NCBI RefSeq assembly: GCF_003697345.1 | Contig: NZ_RFLY01000016.1 | Location: 1 to 64,000, forward strand | Direction of reading: 5' to 3' | Length of the DNA: 64,000 bases | DNA from: Solilutibacter pythonis | GTDB lineage: Bacteria > Pseudomonadota > Gammaproteobacteria > Xanthomonadales > Xanthomonadaceae | Shown here: positions 41,898 through 50,778 of the stretch, piece by piece | How positions within the stretch are numbered: the stretch's first letter is position 1 | How the letters are laid out: each line of letters starts with the position of its first letter | Program-made: the position numbers and the translations under genes | The notes under the pieces: generated by a model | Databases searched by the model: none | Told to the model about the DNA's origin: nothing | The model's input: the letters and a program-made list of their open reading frames with translations, nothing else

Positions 41898-42356
41898 ATG
41901 CAACATATCCTGCAAATGAAAGTGCTCGACCCCCGCATCGGGGGGGAGTGGCCGCTGCCCGCCCATGCCACCGAGGGCAGCGCCGGCCTGGACTTGCGCG
42001 CGGCCATCGATGCGCCGCTGACCCTGGCGCCGGGCGAGACCGCGCTGGTGCCCTCGGGTATCGCCATCCACATTGCCGACCCCGGCCTGTGCGCGATGGT
42101 GTTGCCGCGCTCGGGTCTCGGCCACCGGCACGGCATCGTGCTCGGCAACGGCACCGGGCTGATCGATGCCGATTACCAGGGGCCGCTGATGGTGTCGGTC
42201 TGGAACCGTGGCGGCGCGGCGCATACGTTGGAGCCGGGAGACCGCATCGCCCAACTGGTGCTGATGCCGGTGGTGCGGGCGGTGTTCGAGAGGGTGGAGG
42301 CATTCGAGGCCAGCGCGCGCGGCGCTGGTGGGTTTGGTCACACGGGTTTGCGCTGA
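41898..42356 (+). CDS. dut: Deoxyuridine 5'-triphosphate nucleotidohydrolase (dUTPase)
   Basis: Hydrolyses dUTP to dUMP, keeping uracil out of DNA and feeding thymidylate synthesis. The protein is 152 aa, a trimeric dUTPase. The five family motifs are visible: [37 protein letters not shown] and the C-terminal [10 protein letters not shown] loop. coaBC-dut is a common gene order. Confidence 0.97.
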   Translation: MQHILQMKVLDPRIGGEWPLPAHATEGSAGLDLRAAIDAPLTLAPGETALVPSGIAIHIADPGLCAMVLPRSGLGHRHGIVLGNGTGLIDADYQGPLMVSVWNRGGAAHTLEPGDRIAQLVLMPVVRAVFERVEAFEASARGAGGFGHTGLR

Positions 42357-42362
42357 GGGGAA

Positions 42363-44723
42363 ATGATGGCGATCAAGATCAACCGGCAATCGTTGCCGAA
42401 ACTGCAAATGGGTTCGCCGGAGGAAGCGCGGCGGGCATTGACACTGATGGCGGTGCTGTGCGGTCTGCTGGCGCTGTGGTTCATGTGGTCGGGGCTGCGG
42501 CTGTGGTGGGCGCAGGCGGCGGACGAAGCCCTGATGTTCGAGCGCGACCGCGTGGCGGGCGAGATCGGGCACCAGTTCGGCGCTTTGAGCGCCCAGGTGG
42601 TGGAGGCCGTGGCGAAGCCCGAGGTGGCCGAGGCGTTGAAGGCCGGCGACCGCGAGGCCGCGGCGGCGCTGACGGCGGCGTTGCCCAAGGCCGCCGCGGT
42701 GGAGGTGTATCCCGCCGACCTGGGGGCTTTCTACGACAAGTTGCCGGAGACCGGCTACGGCAAGCTGGCGGTGGTCGAGGAAGTGCAGATGGCCGGTAAG
42801 CCGGTGATGCGCGTCGGCCGGAGCGGCGCCGGCGGCATGTTGCTGGCCGGCGTCCCGCTGCCCGAGGGCGCCGCCGCGCTGGCGGCATTCCCGCTGACCG
42901 AGGCCAATCGCCTGATCGCCACGGTGAAAACGGGCAATGGCTACATCGCCCTGCGCCAAGGCATGGTGAACGTGATCCAAGACGGGGATCCCGCGCTGGC
43001 CGGGACTTCCGAGGCCAACGCGGCGCCGGTGCGCGGCGGCGGTTTCCGCATCGCCATTGGCCTGCCGACCGCCGAGGCCGGGCCTTATGGGCTGGGTGCG
43101 CTCGCTTGTGGGGCGATCGGTCTGCTGCTGGCCATCGTCGCGGGGTTGTTGCTGGCTTGGCCGCGCCTGAATCGCCGGCGCCCGGCGGCCGTGGTGGACG
43201 AAGCGGAAGCGCCGACGCTCGGCGAGACGCTGGCCGCCGCTCCGCTCACGCAGGCGGAGGGCCGGGGACGCGTGTCGCTGGCCGACCGAATGGGTATGGA
43301 GGAAATCGAAATGTCGCAGGACTCGAACGTGGCCGCCGGCCTCGCGCCGGAGCGGCTCGACCGTGACATCTTCCGCGCCTACGACATCCGTGGCGTGGTC
43401 GGACAGGGGCTGGATGCCGAGGTGGCGCGGGCGATCGGCCAGGCCGTCGGCTCGTTGATGCGGGAGCAGGGGCTGAGCGACATCGTGGTCGGTCGCGATG
43501 GCCGGCTGTCCGGGCCGGCGCTTTCCGCCGCCCTGATCGAGGGCCTGCGCAGCACCGGCCGCAAGGTCATCGACATCGGCCTGGCGCCGACTCCGCTGGT
43601 CTACTTCGCCGCCTATCACCTGCGCGCCGGCTCCTGCGTGGCGGTGACTGGCAGCCATAATCCGCCGGACTACAACGGCTTCAAGATCGTGGTCGGCGGC
43701 GAGACGCTGTCCGGCGAGGCGATCGTCGCGCTGTACCAGCGCATCGTCGAGGGGCGGCTGTACCGCGCAGCCGGGCCGGGCGCGCTGGAGACCCGCGATG
43801 CCGCCGGCGACTATTTGCAGCGGGTGGCCGCCGATATCCAACTGGGGCGGCCGCTGCGGGTGGTGGTGGATGCCGGCAACGGCGCCGCCGGCGATCTCGG
43901 GCCGAAGGTGCTGGAGGCGATCGGCGCCGAGGTCGAGCCGCTGTATTGCGAGATCGACGGCCATTTCCCCAATCATCATCCCGATCCCAGCGATCCGCAC
44001 AATCTGGCGGATCTGACCCAGGCCGTGCAGCGCAGCGGCGCCGATATCGGTCTGGCTTTCGATGGAGATGGCGATCGCCTCGGCGTGGTCACGCCGGCCG
44101 GCCGCAACGTCTTCCCTGACCGTCTGTTGATGCTGTTCGCCGCCGACGTGCTGGAGCGACAGCCGGGCGCGGTGATCGTGTACGACGTCAAATGCACCGG
44201 CGCGTTGATGCCGTGGGTGCTGCGCCACGGCGGCAGTCCGCTGATGTGGAAGACCGGCCACTCCTTCATCAAGGCCAAGATGCGCGAGACCGATGCCGAG
44301 CTGGCCGGCGAGATGAGCGGCCACTTCTTCTTCAAGGAGCGCTGGTACGGTTTCGACGACGGGATCTATTCGGCCGCGCGTCTGCTGGAGATACTGGCCG
44401 CGCGCACGGACGACGCCGATACGGTGTTCGCCGGGATACCCGAGGGCATCAGCACGCCGGAGCTGAAGATTCCGGTCGAAGACCCGCACGCCTTCATCGA
44501 GCGGTTCGTGGCGATGGGCGATTTCGCCGAGGCCCGCAGCAATACCATCGATGGCCTCCGCGCCGATTGGAAGAACGGTTGGGGCTTGGTGCGCGCCTCC
44601 AATACCACGCCGATCCTGGTGTTGCGCTTCGAAGCGGTGGATGAGCCGGCGTTGCGGGAGATACAGGAGGCTTTCCGCGAGCGCCTGTTGGCGCTGGAGC
44701 CGGCGTTGGACATCCCGTTCTGA
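42363..44723 (+). CDS. algC: Phosphomannomutase/phosphoglucomutase with an N-terminal membrane module (AlgC/XanA type)
   Basis: The protein is 786 aa. Residues 1-310 hold two transmembrane helices (about 26-50 and 240-262) enclosing an extracytoplasmic region. Residues about 325-786 form the mutase: catalytic Ser431 in TGSHNPPDYNGFK, the metal loop DGDGDR near 567, the sugar-binding GEMSGHFFF and the phosphate-binding RASNTTPILVLRFE. It interconverts hexose 1- and 6-phosphates for LPS and exopolysaccharide. The long form is known in Xanthomonadales; the role of the sensor-like N-terminus is not settled. It is preceded closely by dut. Confidence 0.92.
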   Translation: MMAIKINRQSLPKLQMGSPEEARRALTLMAVLCGLLALWFMWSGLRLWWAQAADEALMFERDRVAGEIGHQFGALSAQVVEAVAKPEVAEALKAGDREAAAALTAALPKAAAVEVYPADLGAFYDKLPETGYGKLAVVEEVQMAGKPVMRVGRSGAGGMLLAGVPLPEGAAALAAFPLTEANRLIATVKTGNGYIALRQGMVNVIQDGDPALAGTSEANAAPVRGGGFRIAIGLPTAEAGPYGLGALACGAIGLLLAIVAGLLLAWPRLNRRRPAAVVDEAEAPTLGETLAAAPLTQAEGRGRVSLADRMGMEEIEMSQDSNVAAGLAPERLDRDIFRAYDIRGVVGQGLDAEVARAIGQAVGSLMREQGLSDIVVGRDGRLSGPALSAALIEGLRSTGRKVIDIGLAPTPLVYFAAYHLRAGSCVAVTGSHNPPDYNGFKIVVGGETLSGEAIVALYQRIVEGRLYRAAGPGALETRDAAGDYLQRVAADIQLGRPLRVVVDAGNGAAGDLGPKVLEAIGAEVEPLYCEIDGHFPNHHPDPSDPHNLADLTQAVQRSGADIGLAFDGDGDRLGVVTPAGRNVFPDRLLMLFAADVLERQPGAVIVYDVKCTGALMPWVLRHGGSPLMWKTGHSFIKAKMRETDAELAGEMSGHFFFKERWYGFDDGIYSAARLLEILAARTDDADTVFAGIPEGISTPELKIPVEDPHAFIERFVAMGDFAEARSNTIDGLRADWKNGWGLVRASNTTPILVLRFEAVDEPALREIQEAFRERLLALEPALDIPF

Positions 44724-44741
44724 GCCGGCCTCGCCGACGAT

Positions 44742-44763
44742 GCGCCGGGCGTTTGCCCGGCGC
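44742..44763. terminator. Hairpin between the convergent algC and smg genes
   Basis: GCGCCGGGC and GCCCGGCGC form a perfect 9-bp stem with a GTTT loop in the 45-base gap between two genes that face each other. It could stop transcription from both sides, although neither flank has a long T-run. Confidence 0.55.
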
Positions 44764-44768
44764 CGGCG

Positions 44769-45248
44769 TCAGTGCAGCGGCTCGGGATCGTCGCCGAACA
44801 TCTGGGTTTCCATCCAGGCGTAGGCGGCTTCGGCGCCGGGCTGGTTGAACAGCACCATCAGCACCACCCACTTGAGGTCGTCGAGGTCGATGTCGTCCTG
44901 ATCCAGCGCCATCGCGCGGTCGAGCACCAACTCGCGCTGGTCGGGGTCGAGGATGCCGTGCTGTTCGAGGAACAGCAGAAAGCCGCGCGCCTCGACGTCC
45001 AGCTTGTCCAGCTCCGGGCCGTGGAAGACGCGCAGTGGGGCATGGGCGCGGGTGGTGCGGGCAACCGGGCGGCGGGCGTCCAGGGCTTCCAGCCAGTCGA
45101 ATGCGCGGTTGGCCTCGGCGGGGCTGAAGCCGGCCTGTAGCAGTTCCCTTTGGAGGGAGTCGCGGTCGCGGACGTGCTGGTCGACGTCCTCGTTGGTGAA
45201 GTAATGCTCGAACAGGTACAGCAGCACGTCCAGGATGCTTTCTTTCAT
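44769..45248 (-). CDS. smg: Smg family protein (DUF494)
   Basis: The protein is 159 aa. It starts [20 protein letters not shown] and carries the acidic, helix-rich sequence typical of Smg, including the C-terminal [20 protein letters not shown]. The family is conserved next to dprA in gammaproteobacteria; its function is not known. It is downstream of dprA on the same strand, 36 bases apart. Confidence 0.93.
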   Translation of the reverse strand: MKESILDVLLYLFEHYFTNEDVDQHVRDRDSLQRELLQAGFSPAEANRAFDWLEALDARRPVARTTRAHAPLRVFHGPELDKLDVEARGFLLFLEQHGILDPDQRELVLDRAMALDQDDIDLDDLKWVVLMVLFNQPGAEAAYAWMETQMFGDDPEPLH

Positions 45249-45284
45249 TGCCCTCGCCCTGCGCCGGTGGCGCGTTACAGGTGA

Positions 45285-46427
45285 TCAGCGGGATACCGGG
45301 GACTTGCGGGTGTAGCGACCATGTTCGACCGACACACGGCCTTCCAGTTCCAACGCCAGCAGCATGGGCGAGAGTTCGACCACCGTCAATCCCGTTCGTG
45401 CCACCAGGGTATCCATAGGGGTGGGGTCATGGCCGAGCGCCCGCCACAAGCCATGGGGGTCGGGAGGGTCGGCGTTGTCGTCATCCCCCGACGCCGGGGT
45501 GGAGCCGCCAAGGCGTTGGCGCAAGCCGGTGGCCAGGTGGTCGAGGAGCGGGGCCAGCGATGCCAGTATTTCGTCGGGGCTGGCGATCAGGCCGGCGCCT
45601 TCGCGCAGCAGGCGGTGGCAGCCGCGCGCCATCGGGTTGTGGATCGAGCCGGGCAGGGCGAACACCTCGCGCCCGGCCTCGGCGGCGAGCCGGGCGGTGA
45701 TCAGCGCGCCGGAGCGTTCGGCGGCCTCCACCACCAGGGTCGCCAGGGTCAGCCCGGCGACGATCCGGTTGCGCGCGGGGAAATGGCCGCGCATGGGCGG
45801 CGTTCCCGGCGGCAGTTCACTGACCAGCACGCCGCGCCCGGCGATCCGCGCCATCAGCTCCGTGTGGGCGGCGGGGTAGGCGACGTCGGGACCGCAGCCC
45901 AATACGGCCACCGTCAGCCCTTCGGGGGCGGCCAGCGCGCCGGCATGGGCGGCGGCATCGATCCCGGCGGCGAGGCCGCTGGTGATCGCCCAGCCGCCGG
46001 TGGCCAGTCGCCGGGCGAAGGCATGGGCGTTGTCCAGCCCGTTGGCGCTGGCTCGCCGGCTGCCGACGATGGCGATCTGCGGATGCCAGAGCCGCCCCGG
46101 CTCGCCAGCCACGAACAACGCCAGCGGCGGGCGGCGGGTACGGGCCAGCAGCGGCGGATAGTCGGGGCCGTGGCAGCCGATCAGGTGATGGCCGGGCGTG
46201 TCCAGCCAGCGCCGAGCTTGGTCGATGCGGCGCTCGGCGCCAGCATCGCGCCCGCGCAGGGTCGAGCGCGCCGTTTCGTCGAGGCCGGCGTCGCGCCATG
46301 CGCCGGGGCCGGCGGCCAGGGCCGCCTGGGGTGAGCCGGCGCCCGCCAGCAAGCGGTGGCGCGGGGCGAGGGCGCCGCCGGCCAGGGCCAGGCGCAACAG
46401 GGCATCCGTGTCGGGTGTGAGCGGCAT
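45285..46427 (-). CDS. dprA: DNA-processing protein DprA
   Basis: Loads RecA onto incoming single-stranded DNA during natural transformation. The protein is 380 aa. The Rossmann-like core has AIVGSRRASANGLDNAHAFA, GLAAGIDAAAHAGAL and ARNRIVAGL. A C-terminal winged-helix (DprA_WH-like, about 315-375) is present. The N-terminus is a short helical domain. It is followed by smg and preceded by the LysM gene, on the same strand. Confidence 0.95.
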   Translation of the reverse strand: MPLTPDTDALLRLALAGGALAPRHRLLAGAGSPQAALAAGPGAWRDAGLDETARSTLRGRDAGAERRIDQARRWLDTPGHHLIGCHGPDYPPLLARTRRPPLALFVAGEPGRLWHPQIAIVGSRRASANGLDNAHAFARRLATGGWAITSGLAAGIDAAAHAGALAAPEGLTVAVLGCGPDVAYPAAHTELMARIAGRGVLVSELPPGTPPMRGHFPARNRIVAGLTLATLVVEAAERSGALITARLAAEAGREVFALPGSIHNPMARGCHRLLREGAGLIASPDEILASLAPLLDHLATGLRQRLGGSTPASGDDDNADPPDPHGLWRALGHDPTPMDTLVARTGLTVVELSPMLLALELEGRVSVEHGRYTRKSPVSR

Positions 46428-46451
46428 GCGTACAGCCTGCCGCGGAAACGA

Positions 46452-46475
46452 AGACGGCGCCCTCGGGCGCCGTCT
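46452..46475 (-). terminator. Hairpin after the LysM gene
   Basis: AGACGGCGCC and GGCGCCGTCT pair perfectly. On the minus strand the hairpin is followed by TCGTTTCC, a weak T-rich tail. It lies 25 bases past the LysM stop and before dprA, so it may be a partial terminator or attenuator between them. Confidence 0.55.
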
Positions 46476-46499
46476 GGTGGTCGGGTCGGAAAAGTCCGC

Positions 46500-47672
46500 T
46501 CAGTACGGGGCGTCGGGATGCTTCAGCTCATAGCCGGCCTTGCTTGGCTTGACGCTGTCCATCACCAGGCCATAGCTGACCTTGTCGAAGGTGCGGAAGA
46601 CCATCACATGGCCGGCGAATTCGTCCGGCAGGCGCACTCGGTTGTTGCCGCCGACCAGATCCTGGCTGCGTTCCGGCACCTGCACGCGGTCCACCGCGTG
46701 GCTGCCGACCCGCCACATCGAGAAAACGGTGCCGTTGTCGACGCCGTCGCGGGCGCCGACCGAGAGCGCCACCACGTCGCGCGGGCCGGCCACGATGTTG
46801 CGGTCGGCCACCGACAACACCTGGGCCTTCTGGTAGGGGAACTGGCGTTTCGGCGGGTGCGGGATGAATTGCAGGTCGTAGGCGGTGCTTTCGATCGGTA
46901 CCAGTTTGTCGCCAATCCGGACTTCGACCATCTTGTCGTCAAGCATCAGTGTGGAGGCTTCGATGCCGCCAGCCTCGCCACGGGTGATCACGCCGGTATT
47001 GACCTTGCGCATCTCGATGCCGAGCTTTTCCATCCTGCCGCCCTTGGCCAGCAGGATTTCGCTCCAAATTCGTTCGTAGGACGGGTCCAGTATGGGCCGG
47101 CCGGCACGGTCGAGCTGGTCGTGGCCGACCAGCGCGCAGCAGCCGGCGCGACGGCCCATCCGGTAGGTCTGCACCGGGCGCAGCACGGCGAAGCGCTGGC
47201 CGGATCGGGAACTGGGACCCAGGCCGCGCACGTACACGGATTGGCTCTGGATGCCCAGCAGGCGGTCGTCTTCGAGGCCGACCACATAGGGGAGGTTGTC
47301 GATGCGGTCGTATATCCGCATGTCCTTCAGGAACGGCTCGACCTGCGACAGCGGCACCGCCGGGATCGGCGCGTCAGCGCGCGGGCCGGGCTGGACGCGG
47401 TTGAGGTAGGCCAGGCTCAGTACGTCGCCCGGGTAGATCAGGTGCGGATTCCCGACCTGTGGATTGGCCTGCCAGATTTCCGGCCACAGCCACGGCTTCT
47501 TCAGGAAGCGCGCGGCGATGTCCCACAGGGTGTCGCCCTTGCGCACCACGTAGGTATCCGGGTGGCCGCCGCGGAACTCCTGCGCCAGCGTGTAACCGGC
47601 CATCGCGGTCAGCGCGGTGGCAATGAAGGCGATCCGCAGTTTGTGCGTTACGCGTGAAAAATCGACAGCCAT
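46500..47672 (-). CDS. LysM-domain envelope protein
   Basis: The protein is 390 aa. Residues 1-30 are a signal sequence (KLRIAFIATALTAMAGYTLA). A LysM peptidoglycan-binding domain follows directly (YVVRKGDTLWDIAARFLKKP to about residue 85). The rest is a conserved region of unknown fold found in proteins beside dprA in this lineage. The ATG at 47672 was chosen because it gives a proper signal sequence and follows GGGGAA; an in-frame start at 47702 adds ten residues. It is divergent from def. Confidence 0.9.
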   Translation of the reverse strand: MAVDFSRVTHKLRIAFIATALTAMAGYTLAQEFRGGHPDTYVVRKGDTLWDIAARFLKKPWLWPEIWQANPQVGNPHLIYPGDVLSLAYLNRVQPGPRADAPIPAVPLSQVEPFLKDMRIYDRIDNLPYVVGLEDDRLLGIQSQSVYVRGLGPSSRSGQRFAVLRPVQTYRMGRRAGCCALVGHDQLDRAGRPILDPSYERIWSEILLAKGGRMEKLGIEMRKVNTGVITRGEAGGIEASTLMLDDKMVEVRIGDKLVPIESTAYDLQFIPHPPKRQFPYQKAQVLSVADRNIVAGPRDVVALSVGARDGVDNGTVFSMWRVGSHAVDRVQVPERSQDLVGGNNRVRLPDEFAGHVMVFRTFDKVSYGLVMDSVKPSKAGYELKHPDAPY

Positions 47673-47816
47673 CAAAAAATTCCCCAAGGATCGGCCCCGC
47701 AACGGAGCATTTTGACCTCAACGGGGGCGGATTCACAACCATCACGTTAGAATCCGCCCTCTACACTAGTGACTTGGATTGGCCGTTTCCCCACGGCCGG
47801 ACATTGCCCGACCGCC

Positions 47817-48326
47817 ATGGCCCTGCTGACGATACTCGAATTTCCCGATCCCCGCCTGCGCACCAAGGCCGTGCCGGTCGATGCCGGCGCCGTGCCGGGC
47901 GCGGATTTCCAGAAGCTGCTCGATGACATGTTCGAAACCATGTACGCCGCGCCCGGCATCGGCCTGGCGGCGAGCCAGGTGGACGTGCACCAGCGTTTCA
48001 TGGTGATCGATGTCAGCGAGGCGCACGATGAGCCGCTGGTCTTCATCAACCCGGAGATATTGGCGAAGCAGGGCGAGCAGGTCTATCAGGAAGGCTGCCT
48101 GTCGGTGCCCGGCATTTATGCCGATGTCACCCGCGCCGATGCCATCACCGTGCGCGCGCTGGGTCGCGATGGCCAGCCCTTCGAAAGGCATGCCGATGGC
48201 CTGCTGGCCGTCTGCATCCAGCACGAGATGGATCATCTCGATGGCAAGCTGTTCGTCGATTACCTCTCGCCGCTCAAGCGCGAGATGGTGAAGCGGAAGC
48301 TGGCCAAGCAGAAGAAGGCGGCATGA
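47817..48326 (+). CDS. def: Peptide deformylase
   Basis: Removes the formyl group from nascent proteins. The protein is 169 aa. All three metal-site motifs are present: [16 protein letters not shown] and QHEMDHLDG. The ATG at 47817 gives the usual [14 protein letters not shown] start; an upstream in-frame ATG at 47769 lies in the promoter region. It forms an operon with fmt and rsmB, but a 140-base G-rich gap separates it from fmt. Confidence 0.97.
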   Translation: MALLTILEFPDPRLRTKAVPVDAGAVPGADFQKLLDDMFETMYAAPGIGLAASQVDVHQRFMVIDVSEAHDEPLVFINPEILAKQGEQVYQEGCLSVPGIYADVTRADAITVRALGRDGQPFERHADGLLAVCIQHEMDHLDGKLFVDYLSPLKREMVKRKLAKQKKAA

Positions 48327-48328
48327 GC

Positions 48329-48360
48329 GGGGGCCGGGGGCCGGGGGCCGGGGGGCGGGG
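48329..48360 (+). repeat. GGGGGCC tandem repeat, G-quadruplex candidate
   Basis: Three tandem GGGGGCC units run into GGGGGG, C and GGGG. That is five runs of at least four G on the + strand within 32 bases, enough to form a G-quadruplex in DNA or in the def-fmt mRNA. It starts two bases after the def stop. Confidence 0.75.
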
Positions 48361-48466
48361 AAAAGTCGCGGAGCGACTGAATAACAGCGCCTGGAGACAA
48401 AGCCGCCGCCCGGCTTCCGCTTCGGCTTTTCCCTGGGCTCTGCTTTCCGCCCCTGGCCGCTGACCG

Positions 48467-49384
48467 ATGAGAGTCGTTTTCGCCGGTACCCCGGAATTCG
48501 CCGTGCCCTGCTTCCACGCGGTGCGCGAGAAAGTGGGCGTGAGCGCCGTGTTGACCCAGCCCGACCGCCCGGCCGGGCGCGGGCGCGGGGTGCAGATGTC
48601 GCCGGTCAAGCAGGCCGCGCTGGCCGCCAACGTCGCCGTGCACCAGCCCGAAACGCTGAAAGCCCGCGAGGCGCGCGAATGGCTGCGCGCGCTGCAACCG
48701 GATTTGCTGGTGGTGGTGGCCTACGGCCTGATCCTGCCGCAATCGATCCTCGATATCCCGGTGCATGGGGCTTGGAACGTGCACGCCTCGCTGCTGCCGC
48801 GCTGGCGCGGCGCGGCGCCCATCCAGCGGGCGATCGAAGCGGGCGATGCCGAAACCGGCGTTTGCCTCATGCGGATGCAGAAGGGCCTGGATACCGGGCC
48901 GGTGATGCTGAGCCTGACCACGCCGATCGGCGAGACCGATACCGGCGGCAGCCTGCACGACCGGCTTGCCGCGCTCGGTGCGCAAGTGTTGGCCGATGGC
49001 CTCGGTTTGCTGCGGATCGGCCTTCTGCCCAGCGCGATTGCGCAGGACGAAGCGGGCGTCAGCTACGCCCACAAACTGGACAAGGCCGAAGCCCGGCTGG
49101 ACTGGACGCGGCCAGCCGAACGGCTGGCGCGCCAGGTGCGTGCCTTCCACCCGTGGCCGGTGGCCGAGGCGGTGTTGGGCGGCGAGCGCGTGCGCATCCA
49201 CGGCGCGCTGCCGCTCGCGGCGGTCGATGCCGGCAATGCCCCACCCGGCACGATCATCGCCACCGGCCGTGAAGGCATCGATGTCGCCACCGGCGCGGGC
49301 GCGCTGCGCATCCGCGTGTTGCAGCGCGAAGGGGGCAAGGCGATCACCGCCGCCGACTGGCTCAATGCGCGACGCATCCGCTGA
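48467..49384 (+). CDS. fmt: Methionyl-tRNA formyltransferase
   Basis: Formylates initiator Met-tRNA. The protein is 305 aa. It begins [20 protein letters not shown]. The catalytic segment [18 protein letters not shown] is intact, as is [20 protein letters not shown]. The C-terminal OB-fold domain runs from about 205. It lies between def and rsmB, the usual order. Confidence 0.97.
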   Translation: MRVVFAGTPEFAVPCFHAVREKVGVSAVLTQPDRPAGRGRGVQMSPVKQAALAANVAVHQPETLKAREAREWLRALQPDLLVVVAYGLILPQSILDIPVHGAWNVHASLLPRWRGAAPIQRAIEAGDAETGVCLMRMQKGLDTGPVMLSLTTPIGETDTGGSLHDRLAALGAQVLADGLGLLRIGLLPSAIAQDEAGVSYAHKLDKAEARLDWTRPAERLARQVRAFHPWPVAEAVLGGERVRIHGALPLAAVDAGNAPPGTIIATGREGIDVATGAGALRIRVLQREGGKAITAADWLNARRIR

Positions 49385-49391
49385 GCGGCCG

Positions 49392-50675
49392 ATGAGCGGC
49401 GTACAACCCCGCATGGCCGCCGTCCGCGCGATCGACGCGGTACTGCACCGTGGCCGCTCGCTGAAGGCCGAACTGGGCGTGGAACTGCCGAAGCTCGCCG
49501 ACCCGCGCGACCGTGCGCTGGTCGAGGCGATCGTGATGGCCGCGTTGCGCGAGCATGGCCGCTACGCCGAGGCGCTGAACGGCTGGATGACGCGCCCGCC
49601 CGGCAAGCGCGACGGCGCCTTGCGGGCGTTGCTCTACGCCGGTTTCGCCCAACTCGATGCGATGCGGCTGCCCGCGCACGCCGCGGTCGATGCCACGGTC
49701 GAGACCGCGCGCGGGCTGGGCCGTGGCCACCAATCCGGGCTGATCAACGCCCTTCTGCGCCGCGCCTTGCGTGAGCCGCTGCCGGCGCCGCGCGCCGACG
49801 CCGCCTGGCCGCGCTGGCTGGCCGAGCACATCCGCGTCGCCTGGCCGGACGATGCCGAAGCCGTTTTCGCCGCCAGCGCCCAACCGCCGCCGATGTGGCT
49901 GCGGGTGAATCGCCGCCGCATCGCGCGCGCCGCCTATGCCGAGCGCCTTGCCGATGCCGGCATCGCCCCGCATCCATCGCCGGACATGGATGACGCCATC
50001 CGCCTCGACACGCCGCTGCCGGTGGAGGCGCTGCCCGGTTTCGCCACGGGCGAAGTCTCGGTGCAGGACGGCAGCGCCCAGCGTGTCGCCGATGCCCTGG
50101 CGCCGCCGGTCGCCACGCGCGTGTTGGATGCGTGCGCCGCGCCGGGCGGCAAGGCCGCGCACCTGGCCGAGCGCCATCCCGGCGCGCGCGTCCTGGCGCT
50201 GGATACCGACGCGCGCCGCGTGCGCCGCATGGAGGAAGGCTTCGCCCGGCTCGGCCTTTGCGTTGAATCGCGGGTGGCCGATGCGACCGCGCCTGATCGG
50301 TGGTGGAACGGCGAGCCCTTCGGTGCCATCGTCATCGACGCCCCGTGTTCGGCGACCGGCATCGTTCGCCGCCAGCCAGACGTGCTGCTGCATCGGCGCG
50401 AAACCGACATCGCCGCACTGGTCGCGTTGCAGGCGCGTTTGCTGGATGCGCTATGGCCTCTGCTCGAATCCGGCGGCAGCCTGCTGTACGCGACCTGCTC
50501 GATCCTAGCGGTGGAGAACGCGCGGCAGATCGAGGCGTTTCTGGCCCGCACGCCCGAGGCGCGGCTCAAGCCGCTGGATGCGCGTTTTGGCCGCGATACC
50601 GGCTTTGGCCACCAACGCCTGCCGGGCGAAGACGGCATGGACGGCTTTTTCTACGCCCGCCTCGCGCGCGATTGA
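49392..50675 (+). CDS. rsmB: 16S rRNA (cytosine-967-C5)-methyltransferase RsmB
   Basis: Methylates C967 of 16S rRNA. The protein is 427 aa. An N-terminal NusB-like RNA-binding domain (about 1-140) precedes the methyltransferase with SAM motif ACAAPGGKAAHLAE, catalytic Cys in DAPCSATGIVRRQPD and a second Cys in YATCSI. The ATG at 49392 is seven bases after the fmt stop; an open frame further upstream is a shadow in fmt. Confidence 0.96.
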   Translation: MSGVQPRMAAVRAIDAVLHRGRSLKAELGVELPKLADPRDRALVEAIVMAALREHGRYAEALNGWMTRPPGKRDGALRALLYAGFAQLDAMRLPAHAAVDATVETARGLGRGHQSGLINALLRRALREPLPAPRADAAWPRWLAEHIRVAWPDDAEAVFAASAQPPPMWLRVNRRRIARAAYAERLADAGIAPHPSPDMDDAIRLDTPLPVEALPGFATGEVSVQDGSAQRVADALAPPVATRVLDACAAPGGKAAHLAERHPGARVLALDTDARRVRRMEEGFARLGLCVESRVADATAPDRWWNGEPFGAIVIDAPCSATGIVRRQPDVLLHRRETDIAALVALQARLLDALWPLLESGGSLLYATCSILAVENARQIEAFLARTPEARLKPLDARFGRDTGFGHQRLPGEDGMDGFFYARLARD

Positions 50676-50778
50676 GCCAATGGAAGGCCGCCGTGGCGGC
50701 CAAGCCGGATGCCGCTACAAGACCCATGGCAGCCGGGCCCGAAGCGCGATGCAGGAGCGCTCCGTTATCCTGCCCGCC

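Noticed and set aside
41883..44489. An 868-residue minus-strand frame opposite dut and algC
   Set aside because: Low-complexity His/Arg/Gln-rich antisense sequence; the plus-strand genes are certain.
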